Assembly: GCF_003815915.1 (NCBI RefSeq)
Contig: NZ_CP033929.1
Span: 1,426,001-1,490,000, forward strand
Length of the DNA stretch: 64,000 nucleotides
From: Chryseobacterium indoltheticum
GTDB taxonomy: Bacteria; Bacteroidota; Bacteroidia; Flavobacteriales; Weeksellaceae
Reading direction: 5' to 3'
The notes beneath the pieces are model-generated. The model was not told the DNA's origin, ran no database searches, and saw only the letters and a list, made by a program, of their open reading frames with translations. How positions within the stretch are numbered: the first letter of the stretch is position 1; each line of letters opens with the position of its first letter. Shown here one piece after another: positions 44,470-52,323 of the stretch. The position numbers and the translations under genes are program-made.

Positions 44470-44928
44470 TTAGTTTGAAGCTACTGTTCTTATCAAATCA
44501 ATTGATTCTGAATTGATACAATACCTCAATCCGCTTGGTTCTGGGCCATCCGGGAAAATGTGTCCCAAATGTCCGTCGCAATTATTGCACATTACTTCCA
44601 CCCGAATCATTCCGTAGGAACTATCTTTGTGATACTTTATTGCATTTTCTCTGATAGGTTGCGTAAAGCTTGGCCATCCTGTTCCCGACTCAAATTTTAT
44701 AGTAGAGTCGAATAGTTCATTTTCACAACAAATGCATTTGTATTTTCCGGCTTCGTGAGAGGTACAAAAAGCGCCACTTCCGGCTCGTTCCGTCCCTTTT
44801 AGACGGGTAATTCTAAATTGTTCCGGGGTAAGGATTTTTTTCCATTCTTCCTCTGTTTTTTCTACTCTTCTATCGGGTGTAGGGTTTCCGTGTGTTGCGA
44901 ATTTTATAACATTATTCCAGTTTATCAT
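44470..44928 (-). CDS. msrB: Peptide-methionine (R)-S-oxide reductase
   Basis: Repairs the R epimer of methionine sulfoxide, complementing MsrA. The zinc site is formed by CICC (in GKYKCICCENELF) and CNNC (in VEVMCNNCDGHLGH). The catalytic Cys is in GLRYCINSESI near the C-terminus. The substrate-binding block SGTGWPSFTQPI is present. At 152 residues it is complete. It is the first gene of a msrB-redoxin-msrA unit, and its upstream region shares a ~30-bp block with the aldo-keto reductase promoter. Confidence 0.96.
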   Translation of the reverse strand: MINWNNVIKFATHGNPTPDRRVEKTEEEWKKILTPEQFRITRLKGTERAGSGAFCTSHEAGKYKCICCENELFDSTIKFESGTGWPSFTQPIRENAIKYHKDSSYGMIRVEVMCNNCDGHLGHIFPDGPEPSGLRYCINSESIDLIRTVASN

Positions 44929-44950
44929 AATTTTTTTATTTTAATTTATT

Positions 44951-44983
44951 ATACAATTTACTTTAAATAGAATCCGTTTAATT
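44951..44983 (-). promoter_or_regulatory. Promoter-region block shared with the aldo-keto reductase gene
   Basis: On the minus strand the block reads AATTAAACGGATTCTA then TTTAAAGTAAATTGTA. It aligns with 58878-58909 with only a few differences and one gap. Both copies lie 25-40 bp upstream of a start codon at the heads of the two outer transcription units of the island. Shared regulation is inferred. Confidence 0.55.
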
Positions 44984-45037
44984 GCCTTCATCACTGGTTG
45001 TTTTGTTTTCTGATTGATGAAAATTTTGTAATTCTTA

Positions 45038-45262
45038 TCAATTTGCCAACCATAGATATATAATGATCCCAAGCATAATAATGGTTTTGACATTGCACAA
45101 GCTAAGCCTGAATTTTGGGGTTAATCTTTTACAGCTTTCTGTTGAGCAATCTGCTTTATACGCACTATTTTCTTTTTGTTTTGCTTTTAGTTCTTCTAAA
45201 AATTTGTTGGAAGTAAGTTTATCAAAGGTCTCAAATCTTACCTGAGCATTTCGATTTTCCAT
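45038..45262 (-). CDS. Small tail-anchored protein, 74 residues
   Basis: I do not recognise the family. The protein has a charged helical N-terminal part (FDKLTSNKFLEELKAKQKE), two cysteines in ADCSTESCKRL, a third in SLCNV, and a C-terminal membrane helix (TIIMLGIIIYLWLAN), so it is probably tail-anchored in the inner membrane. It is supported as a real gene by an exact -7 box TAAATTTG (minus, 45292-45299) and by paired operator-like repeats just upstream. An antisense frame at 45063-45245 is its shadow. A redox-sensing role via the cysteines is possible but unsupported. Confidence 0.6.
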   Translation of the reverse strand: MENRNAQVRFETFDKLTSNKFLEELKAKQKENSAYKADCSTESCKRLTPKFRLSLCNVKTIIMLGIIIYLWLAN

Positions 45263-45291
45263 ATACTTATGTGTTTAGTTCTTACTTATAC

Positions 45292-45352
45292 AAATTTACC
45301 TCAAATGAAAATCGTTCCAGTGTTTGTCTTTCAGAAATTGGTGTTTAGTTTT
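45292..45352 (-). promoter_or_regulatory. Promoter with AraC-type paired repeats, module 1
   Basis: GTGTTTGTCTTTC (from 45320) and GTGTTTAGTTTTA (from 45341) start 21 bp apart; the -7 box TAAATTTG (minus) is at 45292-45299, 20 bp away. The operator lies just upstream of the -33 position, as for AraC-family activators. The second repeat sits in AATTGGTGTTTAGTTTT, nearly identical to module 2. Confidence 0.55.
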
Positions 45353-45370
45353 ACGATTTACAAAACAATT

Positions 45371-45436
45371 TTAAGAACTTGGTATTATTAAAAGGTGAAA
45401 TAAATACTTGAAAGAACTCAAAAGAAATATAGGCAT
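45371..45436 (-). CDS. Possible 21-residue hydrophobic peptide
   Basis: ATG 45436 to TAA 45371 encodes MPIFLLSSFKYLFHLLIIPS plus one Ser. It lies about 15 nt after a predicted transcription start from module 2 (-7 box TATCTTTG, minus, 45456-45463). The mostly hydrophobic sequence could be a small membrane peptide, or the frame may be accidental in a long untranslated leader. Confidence 0.2.
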   Translation of the reverse strand: MPIFLLSSFKYLFHLLIIPSS

Positions 45437-45455
45437 TTTTTTCTCTTTTATTACA

Positions 45456-45518
45456 CAAAGATAACAAGCGATGAGACGGAATAGGGTGTTTGGAAATGTC
45501 TAATTGGTGTTTGGTTTT
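45456..45518 (-). promoter_or_regulatory. Promoter with AraC-type paired repeats, module 2
   Basis: GTGTTTGGAAATG (from 45486) and GTGTTTGGTTTTC (from 45507) start 21 bp apart, with an exact -7 box TATCTTTG (minus, 45456-45463) 22 bp away. The arrangement copies module 1 at a distance of 166 bp. It lies just after the AraC stop codon. Confidence 0.5.
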
Positions 45519-45536
45519 CAGGGGATTAAAGAAAAA

Positions 45537-46367
45537 CTAAACAGTTTTGCTATTAGTCCGGAATTCATCCGGCGTCATTTTGTTTTGTTTTTTAAAGAAA
45601 TGTGAAAATGCCTGCGAATCTGAAAAATTCAATTCGTAAGCAATGTTTTTTATCAATTCATCGGTGTGCATCAATTGGCGTTTGGCGTATAGATTTCTCC
45701 GGTCGGCAATCAGTTCGCTTGCTTTTTTATTGTAGCAACAGCCAAATACTTCAGCGATTTTTTTTGGAGAAATTTTTAAGATGCTTGCATAATCGGAAAC
45801 CTTCATTAGGTCTTTAAAGTTAGTGTTTACCAAATATTGAAATTCGCGGATCAGCCTCAAATCTTTAAAATCAATCGGGATATCAAATTCGGTTACTGCG
45901 TGGTTTTTTTGACTGAGTAACAGGAAACGCTGAAAAGAATTTCTCGTCAACGCTTCTGAGATAGGATTGTTTATATTTTTTATCTCCAAAAGTAGTTCCT
46001 GCCATAGTGTTTCAAAAATAATAACTTCTTTTTCGTTTAACATAATTTTTGGCAAATGATCCACTGTGTGAAGTCCATAAAAAATCATTAAATATTCCCC
46101 CGTATTTTTGAGCGAGTCGATAGGATTGATAAATGTTTTATTGAACTTAATTACCCGAAATGTTCCTGATAGAGCCTCGAGCTTCATATAAAATTCTGAA
46201 ACAAATAATATACAGTTTTTGCCTATTTCAATTTCGTGGCCATCCACTTTTACATTGCTTATTGCTCCTATATTCCATATAATGGTTAATTCCTCATCCA
46301 AATCATTTGGCATAAGTGTAAAAGGGGTTTGCAGTCTGTCGATGACGTTTATATTTTGTGTAAACAT
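45537..46367 (-). CDS. AraC-family transcriptional regulator
   Basis: A 276-residue regulator with a cupin-like N-terminal sensory domain (1-170) and two C-terminal helix-turn-helix motifs (about 185-270: DYASILKISPKKIAEVFGCC; NIAYELNFSDSQAFSHFFKKQNKMTPDEFR). One Cys lies in the sensor part (KNCILF) and a Cys pair in the DNA-binding part (FGCCYNK). Redox control as in E. coli RclR is conceivable but the cysteine positions are not shown to match. It lies between the msr unit and the BCCT-to-AKR run and is the natural candidate regulator of both. Confidence 0.9.
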   Translation of the reverse strand: MFTQNINVIDRLQTPFTLMPNDLDEELTIIWNIGAISNVKVDGHEIEIGKNCILFVSEFYMKLEALSGTFRVIKFNKTFINPIDSLKNTGEYLMIFYGLHTVDHLPKIMLNEKEVIIFETLWQELLLEIKNINNPISEALTRNSFQRFLLLSQKNHAVTEFDIPIDFKDLRLIREFQYLVNTNFKDLMKVSDYASILKISPKKIAEVFGCCYNKKASELIADRRNLYAKRQLMHTDELIKNIAYELNFSDSQAFSHFFKKQNKMTPDEFRTNSKTV

Positions 46368-46410
46368 AGTTTACTAAAGATTTGATTTAATTAAAATGGT
46401 GAGAATTATT

Positions 46411-47904
46411 CTAGTCTTTATCTTCAAATTGTTTTTCGCTGTTTTCATTTACTATTGTTATGAAAAATCTACAAATAATATACAGGTACAGCAAGCTGAA
46501 TGGCAGCGCCATAATAATCAGCAGGTTGCTAATGGCGTTTAGTAAATCGCTCGTGCCGGATGCCGAAATACCAAAGGCTGTGGCGGTAATGATGCCTCCC
46601 CAGATGAGTTTGTGATTTTTTGAAGGGTTTTCATTTCCATTGTCACTCAACATTCCCAATACAAAAACGGCGGAGTCAACCGAGTTGATAATGGAAATGA
46701 GCACCAATAATATGGCGATAATAAAAGTGAGCTGATAGAATGGGTAATTTTCCAAAAACACAAACAGCGAAGTGTATAAATTGTCAAACTGCCCGGTGTT
46801 GCTTTGGCTCAATACATCAAAGGCGTTGTTGGCAAAAACCGAAAACCAAATGAGCGTAGCAAAAGTGGGCACCAAAATGGTGGCAATTATAAATTCTCTT
46901 ACCGTTCTTCCTTTTGAGATACGGGCGATAAATATGCCTGTAAAGGGAACCCACGCCAGCCAAAATGCCCAATAAAAAACCGTCCACCCTTTGGTGAAAC
47001 TTTCACTTGTTACATAACCGCCAATAGACAAACTCATTTCAAAAAAATGAATGACGTATTGATACATTGCGGTAAATAGATTCGAAAAAAATGGGGCAAA
47101 ATCTAAAAACAAGGCAATGAACAACATCAGTAAAATGGAAAAGCCAAAGTCAAAATCAGCTAAATATTTGATGACTTTTTGGATGCCCGTTAACGCTGAA
47201 AAAGTGGCTATAAGACCGATAAGCAGCACCATTGCCAACAGCGTGTAGTTGCCCAGTTCTATATTAAAAGTGTGGTTAAGTCCACCGACAAGTTGTGCTG
47301 AACCCAGCCCCAATGAAGCTATAACACCGGTTATGGTAATCAATACAATAAATACAATGGTTATATTTTTTAAATAATTGTTGTTAGATGCAGGAACAAG
47401 AGCGTGCAGCAAATTGGGCACTTTTCTGACATAAAGATTGTAGGCTACAATCAACCCGAATAAACTGTACATCGCCCAAGGCGTAAAACCCCAATGGAAA
47501 AAAGTGTATTGCAACGCCAGCACTTCTGCATTGGTAGTGGCAACAGGCGGATTGTTTAAATAATAGACCGGCTCCTGCACGGCTCTTAACAGCAAGCCGG
47601 AACCCATACCAGTACTGTACAACAAGGCTATCCAGCTAAAATAAGAGTATTCGGGTTTTTTATTGCCCAGCCTTTTTTTACCCAGCGGCAGAAATAAAAT
47701 AACGAGCGATACCACTACAATAAAAGCTCCAACGAACAAATAATAATTGCTGAATACAGACAGCAAGCTGTTATTTCCGGCATTTAAAAAATGAATTAAC
47801 GCCTCTGAATTGACCATACCAGCGATAAGGAAAAATAGCCCGAATAGCATTCCGTAAAACAATAATTTGTTTTTCAGCAGTCTATGGAATGTTCTTTTTA
47901 TCAA
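46411..47904 (-). CDS. BCCT-family betaine/choline/carnitine transporter
   Basis: Inner-membrane secondary transporter of 497 residues with about 12 helices. Family signature around residue 300: GWTVFYWAFWLAWVPFTGIFIARISKGRTVREFI, containing the tryptophan-rich substrate region, with the EP motif in AVQEPVYYLNNPP. Likely substrates are glycine betaine, choline or carnitine. The in-frame start is TTG 47904, 16 nt after the upstream flavoprotein stop, so it is co-transcribed. A compatible-solute importer is an unusual companion for redox-repair genes. Confidence 0.9.
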   Translation of the reverse strand: MIKRTFHRLLKNKLLFYGMLFGLFFLIAGMVNSEALIHFLNAGNNSLLSVFSNYYLFVGAFIVVVSLVILFLPLGKKRLGNKKPEYSYFSWIALLYSTGMGSGLLLRAVQEPVYYLNNPPVATTNAEVLALQYTFFHWGFTPWAMYSLFGLIVAYNLYVRKVPNLLHALVPASNNNYLKNITIVFIVLITITGVIASLGLGSAQLVGGLNHTFNIELGNYTLLAMVLLIGLIATFSALTGIQKVIKYLADFDFGFSILLMLFIALFLDFAPFFSNLFTAMYQYVIHFFEMSLSIGGYVTSESFTKGWTVFYWAFWLAWVPFTGIFIARISKGRTVREFIIATILVPTFATLIWFSVFANNAFDVLSQSNTGQFDNLYTSLFVFLENYPFYQLTFIIAILLVLISIINSVDSAVFVLGMLSDNGNENPSKNHKLIWGGIITATAFGISASGTSDLLNAISNLLIIMALPFSLLYLYIICRFFITIVNENSEKQFEDKD

Positions 47905-47920
47905 AATATATTGTTATTGT

Positions 47921-49288
47921 TTAATTCAATGGTGTTAAATCTTCCAGCGCAGTGGGCAGCAATTCGCTTACTGTAGGATGAATGTGTACGGCATCCCGCA
48001 AAACGGTGTAAGGCTGTTTGGCATACATTAAGTTGGTGAGGGCGCTGATAATTTCATCACCGCCAACGCCCAGTACGCAAGCACCTAAAAAGAGTTGAGT
48101 GTCGGCATCTATAATCGCCTGCATAAATCCTTTTGTTTCTCCTTTTGCCTTAGCCCTGTTTATTTTGGTCATTGGTCGGTGCGCCAACAAAATCTTGTAT
48201 CCTTTTTGTAAAGCTTCTTTTTTTGTCATTCCAACTCTGCCCAATGGCGGATCGGTAAACAAACCATAAGTGGTAATTCTGTCGCTGATTTTTCTTGTTT
48301 TTGATCCGGATAAAAAACTTTGTACCACTTGATAATCGTGGTAAGAGGTATGTGTAAAAGCGCCTTTTCCATTGCAATCGCCCATAGCGAAAATGCCTGC
48401 TACATTGGTTTGACCATAATCATCTACCTCAACAAAGCCTCTTTCATTTACTTTTATATTGGTGTTTTGCAACTGCAAAGTATCGGTATTGGGCATACGG
48501 CCAATGGCAAGTAAAATATGTGACCCTGTTACCGAAACCGATTTGTCTTTGGTGGCATTGACGGTAATAGAGCTGTCCTTATTCTGCAAAGTTTGTATGT
48601 CATCAGCGTTAAGAATAATATCGATGCCGTCTGATTTTAAAATATCAGCAACCGCCTGACTGATGTCTTCATCTTCAACTTTTATCAATCGGGGTCCACG
48701 CTCTACAATGGTTACTTTACTACCAAAGCGTTTAAACATTTGTGCAAATTCAACACCGATAAAGCTGCCACCGATAATGATCAAGTGCTCGGGCAATTCG
48801 GTGGTTTGCAAAATATTTTCATTGGTGAAATAAGGCGTATGCTGATACATTTCCGGTACACGCGGTCGGCTGCCTACATTGATAAAAATATTTTTGGCGG
48901 TTAATGTTTCGCCGTTTACAGCTATTTCGTAATCGTTTACAAAATGTGCTTCACCTCTGTAAAGCGTGATGTTTTTATCGTCCTGAAACCCTTTTTCTAT
49001 GCCGTTGCGGTCTACTCCGATAATGGCTTCTTTGCGTTCTTTTATTTTTCGCATATTCGCCTTTCCGGACTGCGGAATGTCCACCCCGTAATCTTCGGCG
49101 TGTGAGATATCCCACATTTTGCGGGCACTTGCTATATACGTCTTTGTGGGAATACAGCCGTTGTTGACACAATTTCCGCCCAATTGACCTTTCTCAATAA
49201 TGGCAACACGTCCGCTTTTGGCAAGACTGAAAGCCAACGGTGTACCGGCCTGACCGGAACCTATTATAATGTAATCGTATTGAATCAT
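47921..49288 (-). CDS. RclA-like pyridine nucleotide-disulfide oxidoreductase
   Basis: FAD-dependent disulfide oxidoreductase of 455 residues. FAD motif DYIIIGSGQAGTPLAFSLA is at the N-terminus; the redox-active pair Cys40/Cys45 is in GGNCVNNGCIPTK; the NAD(P) motif IIGGSFIGVEFAQMF is near residue 175; FAMGDCNGKGAFTHTSYHDY and the C-terminal IHPTVSELLPTAL follow. No mercury-binding C-terminal cysteines, so it is not a mercuric reductase. Resemblance to E. coli RclA, a flavoprotein protecting from hypochlorous acid and reducing Cu(II), is supported by neighbouring DUF417 and AraC genes. ATG 49288 is the likely start. Confidence 0.85.
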   Translation of the reverse strand: MIQYDYIIIGSGQAGTPLAFSLAKSGRVAIIEKGQLGGNCVNNGCIPTKTYIASARKMWDISHAEDYGVDIPQSGKANMRKIKERKEAIIGVDRNGIEKGFQDDKNITLYRGEAHFVNDYEIAVNGETLTAKNIFINVGSRPRVPEMYQHTPYFTNENILQTTELPEHLIIIGGSFIGVEFAQMFKRFGSKVTIVERGPRLIKVEDEDISQAVADILKSDGIDIILNADDIQTLQNKDSSITVNATKDKSVSVTGSHILLAIGRMPNTDTLQLQNTNIKVNERGFVEVDDYGQTNVAGIFAMGDCNGKGAFTHTSYHDYQVVQSFLSGSKTRKISDRITTYGLFTDPPLGRVGMTKKEALQKGYKILLAHRPMTKINRAKAKGETKGFMQAIIDADTQLFLGACVLGVGGDEIISALTNLMYAKQPYTVLRDAVHIHPTVSELLPTALEDLTPLN

Positions 49289-49384
49289 TTTTTGTTTTTT
49301 TAACCACTTTACCACATACGGACATAGTTTTTTTCCGGTGTAGCCTATGTCTCTATGTGTTTAAAATTTATATATTTTTAAGTT

Positions 49385-49666
49385 TTACTCGCTCACTTTT
49401 ACGCCTTTCCAAAAAGCAACGTGGTCTTTTATTTCCTTTGCGGCTTCTGATGGCGATTTATAATACCAACCGGCATCGGTTTCTGTTTTTCCGTCCACAT
49501 TTACAGAGTAATACGAGGCTGATCCTTTCCACGGACAAGTGCTTTTGTGGTCGGATACTGTAAAATATTCCTTTTTTAAACTTTGTGGTGGGAAATAATG
49601 GTTGCCTTCTACTACAACGGTGTTGTCACTTTCTGCGATAATTACATTGTTAAATACTGCTTTCAT
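49385..49666 (-). CDS. DUF427 domain protein
   Basis: A 93-residue single-domain DUF427 protein: MKAVFNNVIIAESDNTVVVEGNHYFP at the N-terminus and STCPWKGSASYYSV with the conserved CPWKG motif near residue 44. The small beta-rich fold is widespread in bacteria and fungi and of unknown biochemical role. It lies in the stress-island run between the RclA-like gene and an uncharacterised two-part protein. Confidence 0.92.
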   Translation of the reverse strand: MKAVFNNVIIAESDNTVVVEGNHYFPPQSLKKEYFTVSDHKSTCPWKGSASYYSVNVDGKTETDAGWYYKSPSEAAKEIKDHVAFWKGVKVSE

Positions 49667-49730
49667 AATGCTGTTTTTTAATTATTTTGATGATGCTTTC
49701 AACCACATTGTTTTTTTAAAAGAATCAATT

Positions 49731-50270
49731 TTAATACTGCTTTCGTACCAATCTATTGTCCTTTATAATACTTGAAACCAGCCATACATACTTCTCATCT
49801 TTTGTATCCCAACCAAGTGCCTCAAATTTATTGCCAAATGGACAGGCCGGAAAATCGGGAAAACCAATGCGGAATATATACCGCTCAGGTGACTTATTGA
49901 ATACTTCTTTTTTCACACGAGGTAAGCCGTATTTGGTTTCTGCATCACTTAAATGATGAATATGTGCATTGTTGGCATTAAACTTTTCTCGTACTTCGCT
50001 TGCTTCTACAGTTTCGAGGGCAGAATAGGCATCTACCAAAAATCCTTTGATGTTTTCGCCCATAAGTGTGATAGCAAACAAGAGTTCACTTCCATCGTTT
50101 TCTCCGTCTGTGCTAAACGTGTACGAATCATCAATGCTAAAGGCTTCCATTGCAAATCCTTTATTTAGTTGGTCGGAAAATAATTGTTTGTTTTTAATTC
50201 TGAACTCGTGTGTATAGCCTTGCCTGTTTAAATCGGCAATGGTGCTTACTAAATCTTTTGGATTATTCAT
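49731..50270 (-). CDS. Uncharacterised two-part protein
   Basis: A 179-residue cytoplasmic protein. The N-terminal half (LVSTIADLNRQGYTHEFRI; FSIDDSYTFSTDGENDGSELLFAI) resembles small Bacteroidota proteins of about 100 residues often labelled phosphoribosylpyrophosphate synthetase, a label not backed by any PRPP-synthase motif here. The second half (HHLSDAETKYGLPRVKK; RIGFPDFPACPFGNKFEALGW) is unfamiliar. It looks like a fusion of two small domains. No catalytic motif is evident. Co-transcribed with neighbours on the minus strand. Confidence 0.6.
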   Translation of the reverse strand: MNNPKDLVSTIADLNRQGYTHEFRIKNKQLFSDQLNKGFAMEAFSIDDSYTFSTDGENDGSELLFAITLMGENIKGFLVDAYSALETVEASEVREKFNANNAHIHHLSDAETKYGLPRVKKEVFNKSPERYIFRIGFPDFPACPFGNKFEALGWDTKDEKYVWLVSSIIKDNRLVRKQY

Positions 50271-50290
50271 AATTCTTTTTTTTTATTGAA

Positions 50291-50815
50291 TTAATAATTT
50301 TCGTTCAAATGTTGCAGTTTCTCTTTATCTGTCACATCAGCAAATTCTTTTAGCAGCAACTTCAATTTCGGGTCAATATTATTTTTGCAAAAGGGCTTTT
50401 GGGGATTTGAATAGTAATAATCAAGTATCTCCTGACGAGAGCGTTTAAAGGCTCCGAACGGAAACACTTGGGTAATGATTTGTTTTGAAAACCCGCTTTG
50501 CAGATTTTTCAGTATTGCCTTAGCCTCCGATTCCTGATTCGCAGAAAAGGTATAAACAGCTGATCGGTAAAGGTTTCTCCTGCTGTGCATCACGGTGCTG
50601 CTATGCGTTCTTAAATGTATTTCAATGAGAACTTTAAGTGAAATTTCCTCCGGGCTGAAATGCACAATTACCGCTTCGGAAAAATCTTCCAAACCGGTAT
50701 TGGTCGCTACAAAACCTTGTTCTACCACTTTTACCCCAATCAACGATTGAAAAATGGCTTCTGTACACCAGTGGCAGCTTCCTCCAAATGCTATTTTTTC
50801 GTCTGGTTTTTCCAT
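50291..50815 (-). CDS. MsrA-family protein with CHWC motif
   Basis: A 174-residue MsrA-fold protein. The active-site segment is FGGSCHWCTEAIFQSLIGV (Cys14 and Cys17) instead of the usual GGCFWG, giving a CxxC pair at the catalytic loop. Downstream RRNLYRSAVYTFSANQE matches the family but the YHQ-type motif is altered. It may be a reductase variant or have changed substrate. The start is ATG 50815; the frame is open to a TTG at 50830. Confidence 0.75.
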   Translation of the reverse strand: MEKPDEKIAFGGSCHWCTEAIFQSLIGVKVVEQGFVATNTGLEDFSEAVIVHFSPEEISLKVLIEIHLRTHSSTVMHSRRNLYRSAVYTFSANQESEAKAILKNLQSGFSKQIITQVFPFGAFKRSRQEILDYYYSNPQKPFCKNNIDPKLKLLLKEFADVTDKEKLQHLNENY

Positions 50816-50859
50816 TTTTTTGTTAATCAATTTACTTCAATTTTTTAATTGTGCTTTTC

Positions 50860-51360
50860 TTATTGCTTCTTCTCAGATGGATCCTCTTCTGTTAATTCAT
50901 CTATCAAATACCCCAAACGGAGCAGTGCATTATTAGGGTCAGAGCCAAAAATTGAATACTCCACAATGCCATTTTTATTAACTACTACCCAATGTGGTGT
51001 TCCGCCCGCACCATATTCCAAAAATGTGGTATTAAACTTAAAATCTTTATAAAATGGAAAGCGGATAAACAAATCCTCTTTATGTTTTTGAAATTGTGCT
51101 GCAGTAAAATCAACCCCCTCAAAATTGCTGTGAATGCCCAATACATTCAGCTTTTCTCCATTTTCGTACACATTACGATTGGCAAAGGGAATGGCTCTGC
51201 CCACACATCCGGGACAACCGAAACTAAATATCAAAATCAACAAAGGTTTTCCAATAAAGTCTGCTTTATCGGGAACGGCATCTCCAAAAATGCTTTCCAG
51301 AGTCCAATCGGGAAGTGGTTTTCCAATACTGATTTGATTTAGGTCTGAATTATTTTCCAT
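50860..51360 (-). CDS. Redoxin with CPGC motif, second copy
   Basis: A 166-residue thioredoxin-fold protein with active site FSFGCPGCVGRAIPFAN, cis-Pro loop GTPHWVVVNK, and EGVDFTAAQFQKH matching the other redoxin at 43902. ATG 51360 is the likely start, 11 nt after the AhpD-like stop; the open frame extends to 51408 but overlaps that gene. A thiol-disulfide or peroxidase role alongside the AhpD-like protein is expected, since AhpD-type proteins reduce peroxiredoxins in other bacteria. Confidence 0.82.
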   Translation of the reverse strand: MENNSDLNQISIGKPLPDWTLESIFGDAVPDKADFIGKPLLILIFSFGCPGCVGRAIPFANRNVYENGEKLNVLGIHSNFEGVDFTAAQFQKHKEDLFIRFPFYKDFKFNTTFLEYGAGGTPHWVVVNKNGIVEYSIFGSDPNNALLRLGYLIDELTEEDPSEKKQ

Positions 51361-51370
51361 CACTATCCGT

Positions 51371-51958
51371 TTATTGGGTATAATAAGGTGTGTTGCCCTG
51401 TACCGCAAATATTCTTGCCCAAATATCCATTAAAAGCGTACACATAATAATGGTTTCAATTTCGGCTTCGTTAAAATATTTATTTACTTCGGCAGTTGCG
51501 GCTGGCAGTTTTTCATAATCCACATACGAAATGGCGGAAGCATAATTCAGCGCTGCTTTTTCTTTGGCAGAAAAAAGATCACTTTGGTTATAAGCCATAA
51601 TATTGTCAACTTTATGAGTATCCATTCCCGTATTTCTTGCATCGTTAGTGTGAAAAATGGTGCAATAACTGCATTTGTAGCGAATTGAAGCCCAAAGACG
51701 AACCTGCTCGGCAATTTGACGGTCGAGCGGCAAATCGGCATAACTGAACGAACCGTATTTTTTGGCAATTTGTGTAGGCAGATCCAAATAATTGGTTACG
51801 TTTTCCGCATAAAGTTTTTTCTTAAAATCGATTTTACCAAAGGACTGGTTGACGATGTTTTTCTTCTCGGTTTTGTTTTTCTCGCTCATATCATTTTGTG
51901 CTTTTGTAGTGATGCTTAAAGCCATAAAAATTAGTGTAAATAACATTAATTTATTCAT
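51371..51958 (-). CDS. Exported AhpD-like carboxymuconolactone decarboxylase family protein
   Basis: A 195-residue protein with a signal peptide (MNKLMLFTLIFMALSITTKAQ) and a CMD/AhpD-like helical domain. The active-site signature YKCSYCTIFHTNDAR (CxxCxxxH) lies near residue 97, as in the alkylhydroperoxidase AhpD core. It would act in the periplasm. The following cytoplasmic redoxin has no signal peptide, so direct electron transfer between them is not obvious. Confidence 0.85.
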   Translation of the reverse strand: MNKLMLFTLIFMALSITTKAQNDMSEKNKTEKKNIVNQSFGKIDFKKKLYAENVTNYLDLPTQIAKKYGSFSYADLPLDRQIAEQVRLWASIRYKCSYCTIFHTNDARNTGMDTHKVDNIMAYNQSDLFSAKEKAALNYASAISYVDYEKLPAATAEVNKYFNEAEIETIIMCTLLMDIWARIFAVQGNTPYYTQ

Positions 51959-51975
51959 AATTTGTTTGCTTAAGA

Positions 51976-52311
51976 TTATTCTTGTTCTGTATATTTTTCA
52001 ATAATATCCTGCCTTGCCGGGGTCCAAACCGTAACCATTTCGCCGGTGGGCGACAAGCATTCCATGTTGTGCTCAAAATTGGAAGGTACCTTTACCGCTT
52101 GTCCGGGATATACTTTTATTCTTTCGGTACCGTTCGTAGCTTCAAACTCGCCACCAGTTACGATGTTTACTTCCTGGTTGCCGTGGTGGTGCGTACTGTC
52201 GAAGCCTTTGCCGATAAACCATAATTTGACCACCATCATTTCGTCCGTATAAGAAAGCACTTGTAGTGTTACGAATTCGTTTAGTTTATACTTTTTATAT
52301 TGTTTTTCCAT
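51976..52311 (-). CDS. Small cupin-domain protein
   Basis: A 111-residue single cupin. Metal-ligand candidates are in DSTHHHGNQEVNIVTGGEFE (motif 1, near residue 40) and VPSNFEHNMECLSPTG (motif 2, near 73). Start is ATG 52311. It may be a metal-dependent sensor or enzyme. In the island it sits directly between the AhpD-like and DUF417 genes with 12-17 nt spacing, so it is part of the run. Confidence 0.88.
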   Translation of the reverse strand: MEKQYKKYKLNEFVTLQVLSYTDEMMVVKLWFIGKGFDSTHHHGNQEVNIVTGGEFEATNGTERIKVYPGQAVKVPSNFEHNMECLSPTGEMVTVWTPARQDIIEKYTEQE

Positions 52312-52323
52312 TGCTTATTTTTT

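Noticed and set aside
45063..45245. Plus-strand 60-codon frame opposite the 74-residue gene
   Set aside because: Antisense shadow; the minus-strand frame has a promoter box and a plausible membrane helix.
47921..49288. Mercuric reductase
   Set aside because: The C-terminal cysteine pair and any mer gene are missing; the active-site region and context fit RclA-like flavoproteins better.
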